NCBI RefSeq assembly: GCF_003574625.1
Contig: NZ_QNUJ01000013.1
Coordinates: forward strand, 62,001 to 126,000
Direction: 5' to 3'
DNA length: 64,000 nt
DNA from: Shinella zoogloeoides
GTDB lineage: Bacteria > Pseudomonadota > Alphaproteobacteria > Rhizobiales > Rhizobiaceae
Position 1 is the stretch's first letter; each line of letters starts with the position of its first letter. Below are positions 56,692 through 64,000 of the stretch, piece after piece. The notes under the pieces were generated by a model. It ran no database searches. It worked only from the letters and a program-made list of their open reading frames with translations, and was not told the DNA's origin. The position numbers and the translations under genes are program-made.

Positions 56692-59115
56692 TCAGTGCGC
56701 GACCGCTCCGGCGCCGTCCTCGGTCGATTCGACGGGCGGCACCTTGGCCGCCTCGACCGTGCCGTCCCACTCGATCGGCTCGGGCTTGCGGGTGAGCGCA
56801 TGCGCGATCACCTCGCCCATCCGCGAGACCGGGACGATCTCCATGCTGTTCTTCACATTGTCCGGAATGTCCGCCAGGTCCTTGGCGTTCTCTTCCGGGA
56901 TCAGCACCTTCTTGATGCCGCCGCGAAGCGCCGCGAGCAGCTTTTCCTTGAGGCCGCCGATCGGCAGGACCCGGCCACGTAGCGTCACTTCGCCCGTCAT
57001 CGCGATATCCTTCGAGACCGGGATGCCGGTCATGATGGAGACGATGGCGGTCGCCATGGCGATACCGGCCGACGGACCGTCCTTCGGCGTCGCGCCTTCC
57101 GGCACGTGCACGTGGATATCCGTCTTGTCGAAGCGCGGCGGCTCGATGCCGAAATCGACGGCGCGCGAGCGGACATAGGAGGCCGCCGCCGAGATCGATT
57201 CCTTCATCACGTCCTTCAGGTTGCCGGTGACCGTCATGCGGCCCTTGCCACCCGGCAGGCTGACGCCTTCGATGGTGAGCAGCTCGCCGCCGACTTCCGT
57301 CCAGGCAAGGCCCGTGACGACGCCGACCTGGTCCTCGCGCTCGGCTTCGCCGTGGCGGAAGCGCGGAACGCCGAGGAAGTCATGGATGTTGTCAGCCGTG
57401 ACCTCGACCTTCTTCGCCTTGCCCTTGATGATCTCGGTGACCGCCTTGCGGGCGAGCTTCATCAGTTCACGCTCGAAGTTACGAACGCCCGCCTCGCGGG
57501 TGTACTGCTGGATGACCGCCATCAGCGCGCCGTCGGTGACCGAGAATTCCTTCGGCTGCAGCGCGTGGTCGCGGATCGCCTTGGGCAGCAGGTGCCTTTT
57601 CGCGATTTCCAGCTTCTCTTCTTCCGTGTAGCCGGCGATGCGGATCACTTCCATGCGGTCCATCAGGGGCGCAGGAATGTTCAGCGTGTTCGCCGTCGTC
57701 ACGAACATGACGTTGGACAGGTCGTATTCGACTTCCAGGTAGTGATCCATGAAGGTCGAGTTCTGTTCCGGATCCAGCACCTCGAGCAGGGCCGAAGACG
57801 GATCGCCGCGGAAGTCCATGCCCATCTTGTCGATCTCGTCGAGCAGGAAGAGCGGGTTGGACTTCTTCGCCTTCTTCATCGACTGGATGACCTTGCCGGG
57901 CATCGAGCCGATATAGGTGCGGCGGTGACCGCGGATTTCGGCCTCGTCACGCACGCCGCCAAGCGCCATGCGGATATATTCGCGGCCGGTCGCCTTGGCG
58001 ATCGACTTGGCGAGCGAGGTCTTGCCGACGCCCGGAGGACCGACGAGGCACAGGATCGGGCCCTTGATCTTGGTCGAGCGGGCCTGCACGGCGAGATATT
58101 CGACGATGCGCTCCTTGACCTTGTCGAGGCCGAAATGATCCTCGTCGAGGATCTTCTCGGCGGCGTTGAGGTCGGTCTTGATCTTCGACTTCTTGCCCCA
58201 CGGAATGCCCGTGAGCCAGTCCAGATAGTTGCGCACGACGGTGGCTTCCGCCGACATCGGGCTCATCTGGCGCAGCTTCTTCAGCTCGGCATCCGCCTTC
58301 TCGCGGGCCTCCTTGGAGAGCTTGACCTTGGCGATCTTCTCTTCCAGCTCGGCCATCTCGTCACGGCCGTCCTCGCCGTCGCCGAGCTCCTTCTGGATCG
58401 CCTTCATCTGTTCGTTGAGGTAGTATTCGCGCTGGGTCTTCTCCATCTGGCGCTTGACGCGCGAGCGGATGCGCTTTTCGACCTGCAGGACCGAGATCTC
58501 GCCTTCCATGAAGCCGAGCGCCTTTTCGAGGCGCAGCTTGACGCTGGTCGTCTCGAGCATTTCCTGCTTTTCGACGATCTTGATGGAGAGGTGCGAAGCG
58601 ACGGTGTCGGCGAGCTTCGAGTAGTCCTCGATCTGGCTCGCGGCGCCGACGACTTCCGGCGAAATCTTCTTGTTGAGCTTCACATAGTTCTCGAACTCGG
58701 AGACGACCGAGCGCGACAGCGCCTCGATCTCGACCGGGTCCTCGTCCGGCTCGGGCAGCACATGCGCCATCGCCTCGTAGAACTCTTCGCGCTCGGTGTA
58801 GCCGTCGATCTCCGCGCGGGCGCGGCCCTCGACGAGAACCTTCACGGTGCCGTCGGGCAGCTTCAGGAGCTGGAGAACGTTGGCGACGGTGCCGATACGG
58901 TAGATGGCGTCGGTCTCCGGATCGTCGTCGGAAGCGTTGATCTGGGTGGCAAGCATGATCTGCTTGTCGGTGCCCATCACCTCTTCCAGCGCGCGGATCG
59001 ACTTCTCGCGACCGACGAACAGCGGCACGATCATGTGCGGGAACACCACGATGTCGCGCAGGGGCAGGACCGGATAGGCCGTGGAATCGTGCGGCGCAGA
59101 CGTCTTTTTCGTCAT
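56692..59115 (-). CDS. lon: ATP-dependent protease Lon
   Basis: The 807-residue AAA+ serine protease degrades damaged and regulatory proteins. The N-terminal LON domain begins [20 protein letters not shown] (about 18-37). Walker A is [10 protein letters not shown] (about 360-369). The proteolytic Ser-Lys dyad is in [18 protein letters not shown] (Ser near 685) and the downstream lysine in [16 protein letters not shown] 59115 ([11 protein letters not shown]) has GAAAGGAAAT 5' to it; the longer frame is unsupported. Upstream are clpX and clpP. Confidence 0.97.
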   Translation of the reverse strand: MTKKTSAPHDSTAYPVLPLRDIVVFPHMIVPLFVGREKSIRALEEVMGTDKQIMLATQINASDDDPETDAIYRIGTVANVLQLLKLPDGTVKVLVEGRARAEIDGYTEREEFYEAMAHVLPEPDEDPVEIEALSRSVVSEFENYVKLNKKISPEVVGAASQIEDYSKLADTVASHLSIKIVEKQEMLETTSVKLRLEKALGFMEGEISVLQVEKRIRSRVKRQMEKTQREYYLNEQMKAIQKELGDGEDGRDEMAELEEKIAKVKLSKEAREKADAELKKLRQMSPMSAEATVVRNYLDWLTGIPWGKKSKIKTDLNAAEKILDEDHFGLDKVKERIVEYLAVQARSTKIKGPILCLVGPPGVGKTSLAKSIAKATGREYIRMALGGVRDEAEIRGHRRTYIGSMPGKVIQSMKKAKKSNPLFLLDEIDKMGMDFRGDPSSALLEVLDPEQNSTFMDHYLEVEYDLSNVMFVTTANTLNIPAPLMDRMEVIRIAGYTEEEKLEIAKRHLLPKAIRDHALQPKEFSVTDGALMAVIQQYTREAGVRNFERELMKLARKAVTEIIKGKAKKVEVTADNIHDFLGVPRFRHGEAEREDQVGVVTGLAWTEVGGELLTIEGVSLPGGKGRMTVTGNLKDVMKESISAAASYVRSRAVDFGIEPPRFDKTDIHVHVPEGATPKDGPSAGIAMATAIVSIMTGIPVSKDIAMTGEVTLRGRVLPIGGLKEKLLAALRGGIKKVLIPEENAKDLADIPDNVKNSMEIVPVSRMGEVIAHALTRKPEPIEWDGTVEAAKVPPVESTEDGAGAVAH

Positions 59116-59221
59116 GTCATTTCCTTTCAAACGTCCCGTTTCCGGGAACCGGTCCACTCGGTGCCTGGGAACACCGGGCCGGCTATCTTTTCCATCCACA
59201 GGTGGCGTGCGGCTAACGCTT

Positions 59222-59228
59222 TTTCAAG
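59222..59228 (-). promoter_or_regulatory. Possible RpoH -35 box for lon
   Basis: CTTGAAA on the minus strand, about 105 bp before the lon start, matches the alphaproteobacterial heat-shock -35 consensus. lon is usually heat-shock induced. The -10 part is not convincing. Confidence 0.25.
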
Positions 59229-59485
59229 CCCGGCGCCGAGGTGCCCCACCCCCGCGCCGAACCAGACGAACCATCAAGGAAGTCTAGTCTTCCGCGCTGT
59301 CGCGGAACTTGCGGCCTTCCCCCGGCAATCATTGCCGGAGCATACGCGAAACAGAATCGAAGTCTTTCATATTCGCGCGGCGCGTGCCGTTTCGCAACGC
59401 CTCACCTGCGCGCCGGATCAGTCGCATATCATGCCCTCGATGGGCAGAAGCGGCTAGTCACGAAATATCACCAGTGATTTTCAAA

Positions 59486-59510
59486 CGAAAAGACCCGCCG
59501 TGGGCGGGTC
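59486..59510 (-). terminator. Intrinsic terminator of clpX
   Basis: On the minus strand GACCCGCC, loop CAC, GGCGGGTC (59,510 to 59,492), then TTTTCGTTT. It lies 28 bp after the clpX stop. Confidence 0.85.
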
Positions 59511-59538
59511 CAGATCGTTGGCAAGGAGAGCCGGAGGT

Positions 59539-60816
59539 TCAGGCCGAGACGTTCGCCTTCTCCTCGGAGCGCTCCGAGTAGATGTAGAGCGGACGGGCCG
59601 CGCCCTTGACCACCTCGTCGGAGATGACGACCTCGCGGACGCCTTCCAGCGTCGGCAGTTCGAACATCGTGTCGAGCAGGATCTTCTCCATGATCGAGCG
59701 CAGGCCGCGGGCGCCGGTCTTGCGGACGATCGCCTTGCGGGCGATCTCGCGCAGAGCGTCCTCGTGGAAGGTCAGTTCCACGTCTTCCATCTCGAACAGG
59801 CGCTGGTACTGCTTGATCAGCGCGTTCTTCGGCTCGGACAGGATCTGGATCAGCGCATCCTCATCGAGGTCTTCCAGCGTCGCCAGAACTGGCAGACGGC
59901 CGATGAATTCCGGGATGAGGCCGAACTTTACCAGATCTTCCGGCTCCAGGTCGCGCAGGACTTCGCCGACGCGGCGATCTTCCGGCGAGCGAACCGTCGC
60001 GCCGAAGCCGATGGAGGTCTTCTCGCCGCGGGCCGAGATGATCTTGTCGAGGCCGGCGAAGGCGCCGCCGCAGATGAACAGGATGTTCGTCGTGTCGACC
60101 TGCAGGAATTCCTGCTGCGGATGCTTGCGGCCGCCCTGCGGCGGTACGGAGGCAACCGTGCCTTCCATGATCTTCAGAAGCGCCTGCTGCACGCCCTCGC
60201 CCGAGACGTCACGGGTTATGGACGGGTTATCGGACTTGCGCGAGATCTTGTCGACCTCGTCGATATAGACGATGCCGCGCTGCGCGCGCTCGACATTGTA
60301 GTCGGCCGCCTGCAGGAGCTTGAGGATGATGTTCTCCACGTCCTCGCCGACGTAACCGGCTTCGGTCAGCGTCGTGGCGTCGGCCATGGTGAAGGGCACG
60401 TCGATGATGCGGGCGAGCGTCTGGGCGAGGTAGGTCTTGCCGCAGCCCGTGGGGCCGACCAGCATGATGTTCGACTTCGCCAGTTCCACGTCCGAGCCCT
60501 TGGCGGCATGCGCCAGGCGCTTGTAGTGGTTGTGCACCGCGACCGACAGAATGCGCTTGGCCTGCTGCTGGCCGATGACGTATTCGTCGAGGACCTTGAT
60601 GATATCCTGGGGCGTGGGAACGCCGTCGCGGGATTTCACCATCGAGGTCTTGTTCTCCTCGCGGATGATGTCCATGCACAGTTCGACGCATTCATCGCAG
60701 ATGAACACCGTCGGTCCGGCAATCAGCTTGCGGACCTCGTGCTGGCTCTTGCCGCAGAAGGAGCAGTAAAGGGTATTCTTGGAGTCGCCGCCGTTGCTGC
60801 CGCTGACCTTGCTCAT
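59539..60816 (-). CDS. clpX: ATP-dependent Clp protease ATP-binding subunit ClpX
   Basis: The 425-residue AAA+ unfoldase feeds substrates into ClpP. The N-terminal zinc finger is [17 protein letters not shown] with CDECVELC (Cys at about 18, 21, 40 and 43). Walker A is [15 protein letters not shown] (about 119-133), Walker [11 protein letters not shown] (about 181-190) and the C-terminal IGF-type loop for ClpP docking is in the IGFGATVRS region. GGAAGGAAAG precedes ATG 60816. It is 287 bp downstream of clpP. Confidence 0.97.
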   Translation of the reverse strand: MSKVSGSNGGDSKNTLYCSFCGKSQHEVRKLIAGPTVFICDECVELCMDIIREENKTSMVKSRDGVPTPQDIIKVLDEYVIGQQQAKRILSVAVHNHYKRLAHAAKGSDVELAKSNIMLVGPTGCGKTYLAQTLARIIDVPFTMADATTLTEAGYVGEDVENIILKLLQAADYNVERAQRGIVYIDEVDKISRKSDNPSITRDVSGEGVQQALLKIMEGTVASVPPQGGRKHPQQEFLQVDTTNILFICGGAFAGLDKIISARGEKTSIGFGATVRSPEDRRVGEVLRDLEPEDLVKFGLIPEFIGRLPVLATLEDLDEDALIQILSEPKNALIKQYQRLFEMEDVELTFHEDALREIARKAIVRKTGARGLRSIMEKILLDTMFELPTLEGVREVVISDEVVKGAARPLYIYSERSEEKANVSA

Positions 60817-61103
60817 ATCACTTTCCTTCCAGCACGCCGTTCATCTTCAGGAAGATGGCCGGACCACTCAAACCACCTTCTCGGGGGGCCGCTCGCGCCG
60901 CCCTTCGAAGGCTCCAGGGGTACTGACCGGCATGGGCACCGCCCGAACCGGTGGCAACGAAGCCCCACCGAATTACCGAATGCTAGGTCTGTCAAATCAA
61001 CATAGCATTAACGGCCAATATTAACGGGTTTGCCGTGCGGATAAAGCCCGTGACCATTACAAATGCGTCACAATATGCCTCATCCGCACACAAAACCTTG
61101 ACT

Positions 61104-61736
61104 TCAGGCGTTTTCGCCGCCCTCGGTCTCGGCGCGGCTGGTGATGACCTGGTCCACCAGACCCCACTCCTTCGCCTCGTCCGCACTCATGAAATGGTCG
61201 CGATCGAGGGTCTGTTCCACTTCCTCGTAGGTGCGGCCGCAGTGCTTGACATAGACCTCGTTCAGCTTGCGCTTCATCTTGAGGATGTCCTTGGCGTGGC
61301 GCTCGATGTCGGACGCCTGGCCCTGGAAGCCGCCCGAGGGCTGGTGCACCATGATGCGGGCATTGGGCGTTGCGAAGCGCATGTCCTTGTGGCCGGCGGC
61401 CAGCAGCAGCGAGCCCATGGACGCGGCCTGGCCGATGCAGAGCGTCGACACGGCCGGCTTGATGAACTGCATCGTATCGTAGATCGCCATGCCCGAGGTC
61501 ACGACGCCGCCCGGCGAATTGATGTAGAGCGCGATCTCCTTCTTCGGGTTCTCGGCCTCGAGGAAGAGAAGCTGCGCGCAGACGAGCGTGGCGATATGAT
61601 CCTCGACGGGACCCGTCAGGAAGATGATGCGCTCCTTGAGGAGGCGCGAATAGATGTCGTAGGAACGCTCGCCGCGGTTGGTCTGCTCAACGACCATCGG
61701 CACCAGAGCCATGGCGGTATCTACGGGATTTCTCAT
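61104..61736 (-). CDS. clpP: ATP-dependent Clp protease proteolytic subunit ClpP
   Basis: The 210-residue serine peptidase has the catalytic triad Ser in [11 protein letters not shown] (about 104), His in [12 protein letters not shown] (about 129) and Asp in [14 protein letters not shown] (about 178). [17 protein letters not shown] is the oxyanion segment. AAGGATTGAT precedes ATG 61736. It is the first gene of the clpP-clpX-lon group. Confidence 0.97.
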   Translation of the reverse strand: MRNPVDTAMALVPMVVEQTNRGERSYDIYSRLLKERIIFLTGPVEDHIATLVCAQLLFLEAENPKKEIALYINSPGGVVTSGMAIYDTMQFIKPAVSTLCIGQAASMGSLLLAAGHKDMRFATPNARIMVHQPSGGFQGQASDIERHAKDILKMKRKLNEVYVKHCGRTYEEVEQTLDRDHFMSADEAKEWGLVDQVITSRAETEGGENA

Positions 61737-61998
61737 ATCAATCCTTCATCTCAGGTGGCTCTGAAACCCTTCGCAAACGTTGGGAATCAGCAAGTTTCGT
61801 CTTCCCTACATAGAGTGTCAGGGTATGCGACTTCAAGACGGCCAAGCGTTTTGCGGCGCTCTATGCCAGAATGCGGTTAACCGGCGCGAGGTGGAACCGC
61901 GATTTCCACAACCGAACCGGAGGCAAGGTGAAGGAAGGATGAATCCGGCCATCCCTCCCGCTCCATCCCATCGCCCCAGCCGCCGGACGGAGGCAGCC

Positions 61999-63753
61999 AT
62001 GACGAGACCATCGATCGCAGCCCTTTCGCTGCTTCTCATGACCGCGACGGGCGCCTTCGCCCAGCAGGCGTCGGACACGATTGCCCCCGAGCGGGCGACC
62101 GGCCTTGCCGCGGCGAGCGTCGCGACCGCGAAGGACCATATGGTCGCCGCCGCCCATCCGCTCGCGGCGGCGGCAGGCGAGAAGGTCCTTGCCGAGGGCG
62201 GCAGCGCCATCGATGCGATGGTCGCCGTCCAGACCGTGCTCGGCCTCGTCGAGCCGCAGTCCTCCGGCCTCGGCGGCGGCGCCTTCCTCGTCTATTACGA
62301 CGCCGAGGCGAAGCGCGTCGTCACGCTCGACGGGCGCGAGACCGCGCCGATGGAGGCGACACCCAAGCTCTTCCTCGACAAGACGGGCCAGCCGCTCGAT
62401 TTCTTCGATGCCGTCGTCGGCGGGCGCTCGGTCGGCACGCCCGGCACCGTCATGCTGCTGCAGCAGGCGCACAACCGCTGGGGCCGCAAGCCGTGGAAGG
62501 ACCTCTTCACGCCGGCGGAAACACTGGCGCGCGAGGGATTTGCCGTCTCGCCGCGCCTTTCCGGCCTCATCGCCGCGGAAGGCGAGCGGCTGAAGACCTT
62601 CGAGGCGACAGCCGCCTACTTCTTCGGCGCCGACGGCGCGCCGCTGAAGGCCGGCACCGTGCTGAAGAACCCCGCCTATGCCGAAACCCTCGCCACGATT
62701 GCCAAGGGCGGCGCGCAGGCCTTCTACAGCGGTCCGATCGCCGAGGGGATCGTCGACACGGTGCGCATGTCCGGCAGGAACGCCGGCGTCCTCTCGCTGG
62801 AAGATCTCGCCAACTATCGGGTGAAGGAGCGCCGGCCGGTCTGCGCCCACTACCGGGCGCTCGACGTCTGCGGCATGGGGCCGCCCTCCTCCGGCGCGGT
62901 CGCCATCGGCGAGATGCTCGGCATGCTGGAGAACTTCGATCTCAAGGCGCTCGGCAAGGACAATCCGGAAAGCTGGCGGCTGATCGGCGACGCCCAGCGC
63001 CTCGCCTTCGCCGACCGGGAGCGCTACCTCGCCGATACCGACTTTGTGCCCGCCCCGATCGAGGGCCTTCTCGACAAGACCTATCTCGGCGAGCGGGCGA
63101 AATTGCTCGACGGCGAAAAGGCGCTCGGCGACGACGCCGTGGCTGCCGGCAGGCCGGAATGGGACCACGCCTTCAACTTCGGCCGCGACGCAGCGCTCGA
63201 ACTGCCCTCCACCAGCCATTTCGTCATCGTCGACAAGGCGGGCAACGTCGTCTCCATGACGACGACCATCGAGAACGGCTTCGGCTCGCGGCTGATGACG
63301 GGCGGCTTCCTGCTGAACAACGAGCTGACCGACTTCTCCTTCAGGACGCATGACGAGGGCGTGCCGGTCGCCAACCGCGTCGAGCCGGGCAAGCGCCCGC
63401 GCTCCTCGATGTCGCCGACCATCGTGCTCAAGGACGGCAAGCCGCTCCTTGCCATCGGCTCGCCCGGCGGCAGCCAGATCATCGGCTATGTGGCACAGGC
63501 GCTCGTCGCCTATATCGACTGGGGCATGGATATCGGCGACGTCGTCGCCATGCCCCATCTCATCAACCGCTTCGGCCCCTACGAGATCGAGGCGGGCACG
63601 GATGCGGAAAAGCTGGCCGGGCCGCTGAAGGCGCTCGGCTACGAGGTCAAGCCCGGCGAGATGAATTCCGGCCTCCACGCCATCGAGCTGACCGAGGGCG
63701 GCATCCGGGGCGCCGCCGATCCCCGCCGCGAGGGCGTGGCGGTCGGGAAATAG
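61999..63753 (+). CDS. ggt: Gamma-glutamyltransferase (gamma-glutamyltranspeptidase)
   Basis: The 584-residue N-terminal nucleophile hydrolase cleaves gamma-glutamyl bonds in glutathione and transfers the group to acceptors in the periplasm. It has a signal peptide (MTRPSIAALSLLLMTATGAFA), PQSSGLGGGAFLVYYD (about 90-105), the autoprocessing site with the catalytic Thr405 in STSHFVIVD, and SPGGSQIIGY near the C-terminus. ATG 61999 after GGACGGAGG is preferred over ATG 61939 because it gives a clean signal peptide. It is transcribed opposite to clpP, 262 bp away, and converges with a cupin gene. Confidence 0.93.
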   Translation: MTRPSIAALSLLLMTATGAFAQQASDTIAPERATGLAAASVATAKDHMVAAAHPLAAAAGEKVLAEGGSAIDAMVAVQTVLGLVEPQSSGLGGGAFLVYYDAEAKRVVTLDGRETAPMEATPKLFLDKTGQPLDFFDAVVGGRSVGTPGTVMLLQQAHNRWGRKPWKDLFTPAETLAREGFAVSPRLSGLIAAEGERLKTFEATAAYFFGADGAPLKAGTVLKNPAYAETLATIAKGGAQAFYSGPIAEGIVDTVRMSGRNAGVLSLEDLANYRVKERRPVCAHYRALDVCGMGPPSSGAVAIGEMLGMLENFDLKALGKDNPESWRLIGDAQRLAFADRERYLADTDFVPAPIEGLLDKTYLGERAKLLDGEKALGDDAVAAGRPEWDHAFNFGRDAALELPSTSHFVIVDKAGNVVSMTTTIENGFGSRLMTGGFLLNNELTDFSFRTHDEGVPVANRVEPGKRPRSSMSPTIVLKDGKPLLAIGSPGGSQIIGYVAQALVAYIDWGMDIGDVVAMPHLINRFGPYEIEAGTDAEKLAGPLKALGYEVKPGEMNSGLHAIELTEGGIRGAADPRREGVAVGK

Positions 63754-63785
63754 GCAAGGCCGGGAGGCGGTAGCGCGGCGCGATC

Positions 63786-64000
63786 CTAAAGCCGGATCAC
63801 ATAGTCCTTGCGAGTCGTTTCAACGACTTCCCAGGTTCCCTTGAAGCCGGGTCTGAGAATCAGGCGGTCGCCGGCCTTGAGCTCGAAGGTTTCGCCATCG
63901 TCGGAGGTCACGATGGAATGGCCTTCGAGGATGTGGAAATATTCCCACTCGTCGTACTGGATGCGCCACTTGCCCGGCGTCGATTGCCAGATGCCGGAAT
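63786..64000 (-). CDS. Cupin-domain protein (5' truncated by the window)
   Basis: A minus-strand frame enters from the right edge and stops at TAG 63788-63786, giving the last 71 residues. GKWRIQYDEWEYFHILEGHS and VTSDDGETFELKAGDRLILR with RPGFKGTWEVVETTRK are a cupin-3/DUF861-type double-stranded beta-helix C-terminal half. No catalytic assignment is possible. It converges with ggt; stops are 32 bp apart. Confidence 0.78.
   Translation of the reverse strand, partial: SGIWQSTPGKWRIQYDEWEYFHILEGHSIVTSDDGETFELKAGDRLILRPGFKGTWEVVETTRKDYVIRL

Larger units (their letters stand above)
59116..59538. other. 423-bp gap upstream of lon
   Basis: No gene is supported. The gap holds the lon promoter and the clpX terminator. 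On the minus strand CTTGAAA (59,228-59,222) resembles the -35 box of heat-shock sigma-32 promoters; the sequence at the expected -10 distance (around CCACCTGT) matches only weakly. Short open frames here lack ribosome binding sites. Confidence 0.5.

Noticed and set aside
60992-61186. 64-codon frame on the minus strand after clpP
   Set aside because: Starts inside clpP in another frame without a ribosome binding site; the tail is probably the non-coding clpP-clpX gap.

Overview
The window is chromosomal DNA from an alphaproteobacterium of the order Rhizobiales, most likely family Rhizobiaceae (Sinorhizobium/Ensifer, Rhizobium or Shinella-like). The evidence is high-GC coding bias, a 14-subunit complex I operon interrupted by rhizobial accessory ORFs, RIME-like palindromic repeats, a GTTC-N7-GTTC LexA box, a type III-like short ProRS, and a clpP-clpX-lon-hupB block. 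Genus is not resolved. I see no insertion sequence, prophage, CRISPR array or conjugative gene; most of the window is conserved housekeeping DNA plus a catabolic block.

Layout. 1-1,940: the tail of an unknown gene, then a DMT exporter divergent from a LysR regulator. 1,978-9,906: dnaE, a 28-codon membrane miniprotein gene with a LexA box, a secreted FG-GAP-like protein on the plus strand, and proS-lolC-lolD on the minus strand. 9,907-10,625: a non-coding gap with a plus-strand small RNA locus that looks like the rhizobial alpha-r9 family. 10,626-29,934: one long minus-strand array nuoA-B-C-D-orf59-E-F-orf214-G-H-I-J-K-L-M-N followed by birA, rnj (RNase J), mce and a DUF1467 gene. 30,211-32,150: an SPFH/prohibitin protein, two identical tRNA-Asp genes, tRNA-Val and a small acidic protein.

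32,345-41,571: a complete histidine-utilisation cluster. hutC and hutF run leftward and hutI-H-G-U-D rightward from a shared promoter region with a perfect 12-bp HutC-type palindrome. Having both HutF and HutG implies the five-step route: histidine, urocanate, imidazolonepropionate, formiminoglutamate, formylglutamate, glutamate plus formate. An aldo/keto reductase with a hairpin-covered ribosome binding site follows. 41,687-44,866: an orphan amino-acid binding protein, a LysR regulator and a D-arginine-dehydrogenase-like flavoenzyme. 44,902-52,888: secDF (fused), a small membrane protein and a YhaN/YhaO-like (SbcCD-type) DNA repair pair. 53,130-55,932: a MarR regulator with an apparently leaderless transcript and a secreted esterase-like phytase-family protein. 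56,211-61,736: hupB, lon, clpX, clpP (protein quality control and nucleoid). 61,999-64,000: gamma-glutamyltransferase and the C-terminal part of a cupin protein.

The most interesting candidates for undescribed biology are: the LexA-controlled 28-residue membrane peptide next to dnaE (comparable in size and control logic to the Caulobacter SOS peptide SidA); the small RNA beside proS with a Shine-Dalgarno-led 18-codon ORF ending exactly at its terminator; the leaderless MarR gene; the RBS-occluding hairpin before the aldo/keto reductase; the 54-bp interrupted palindrome before the orphan binding protein; and a helix-hairpin-helix-type domain that occurs twice inside the complex I operon.
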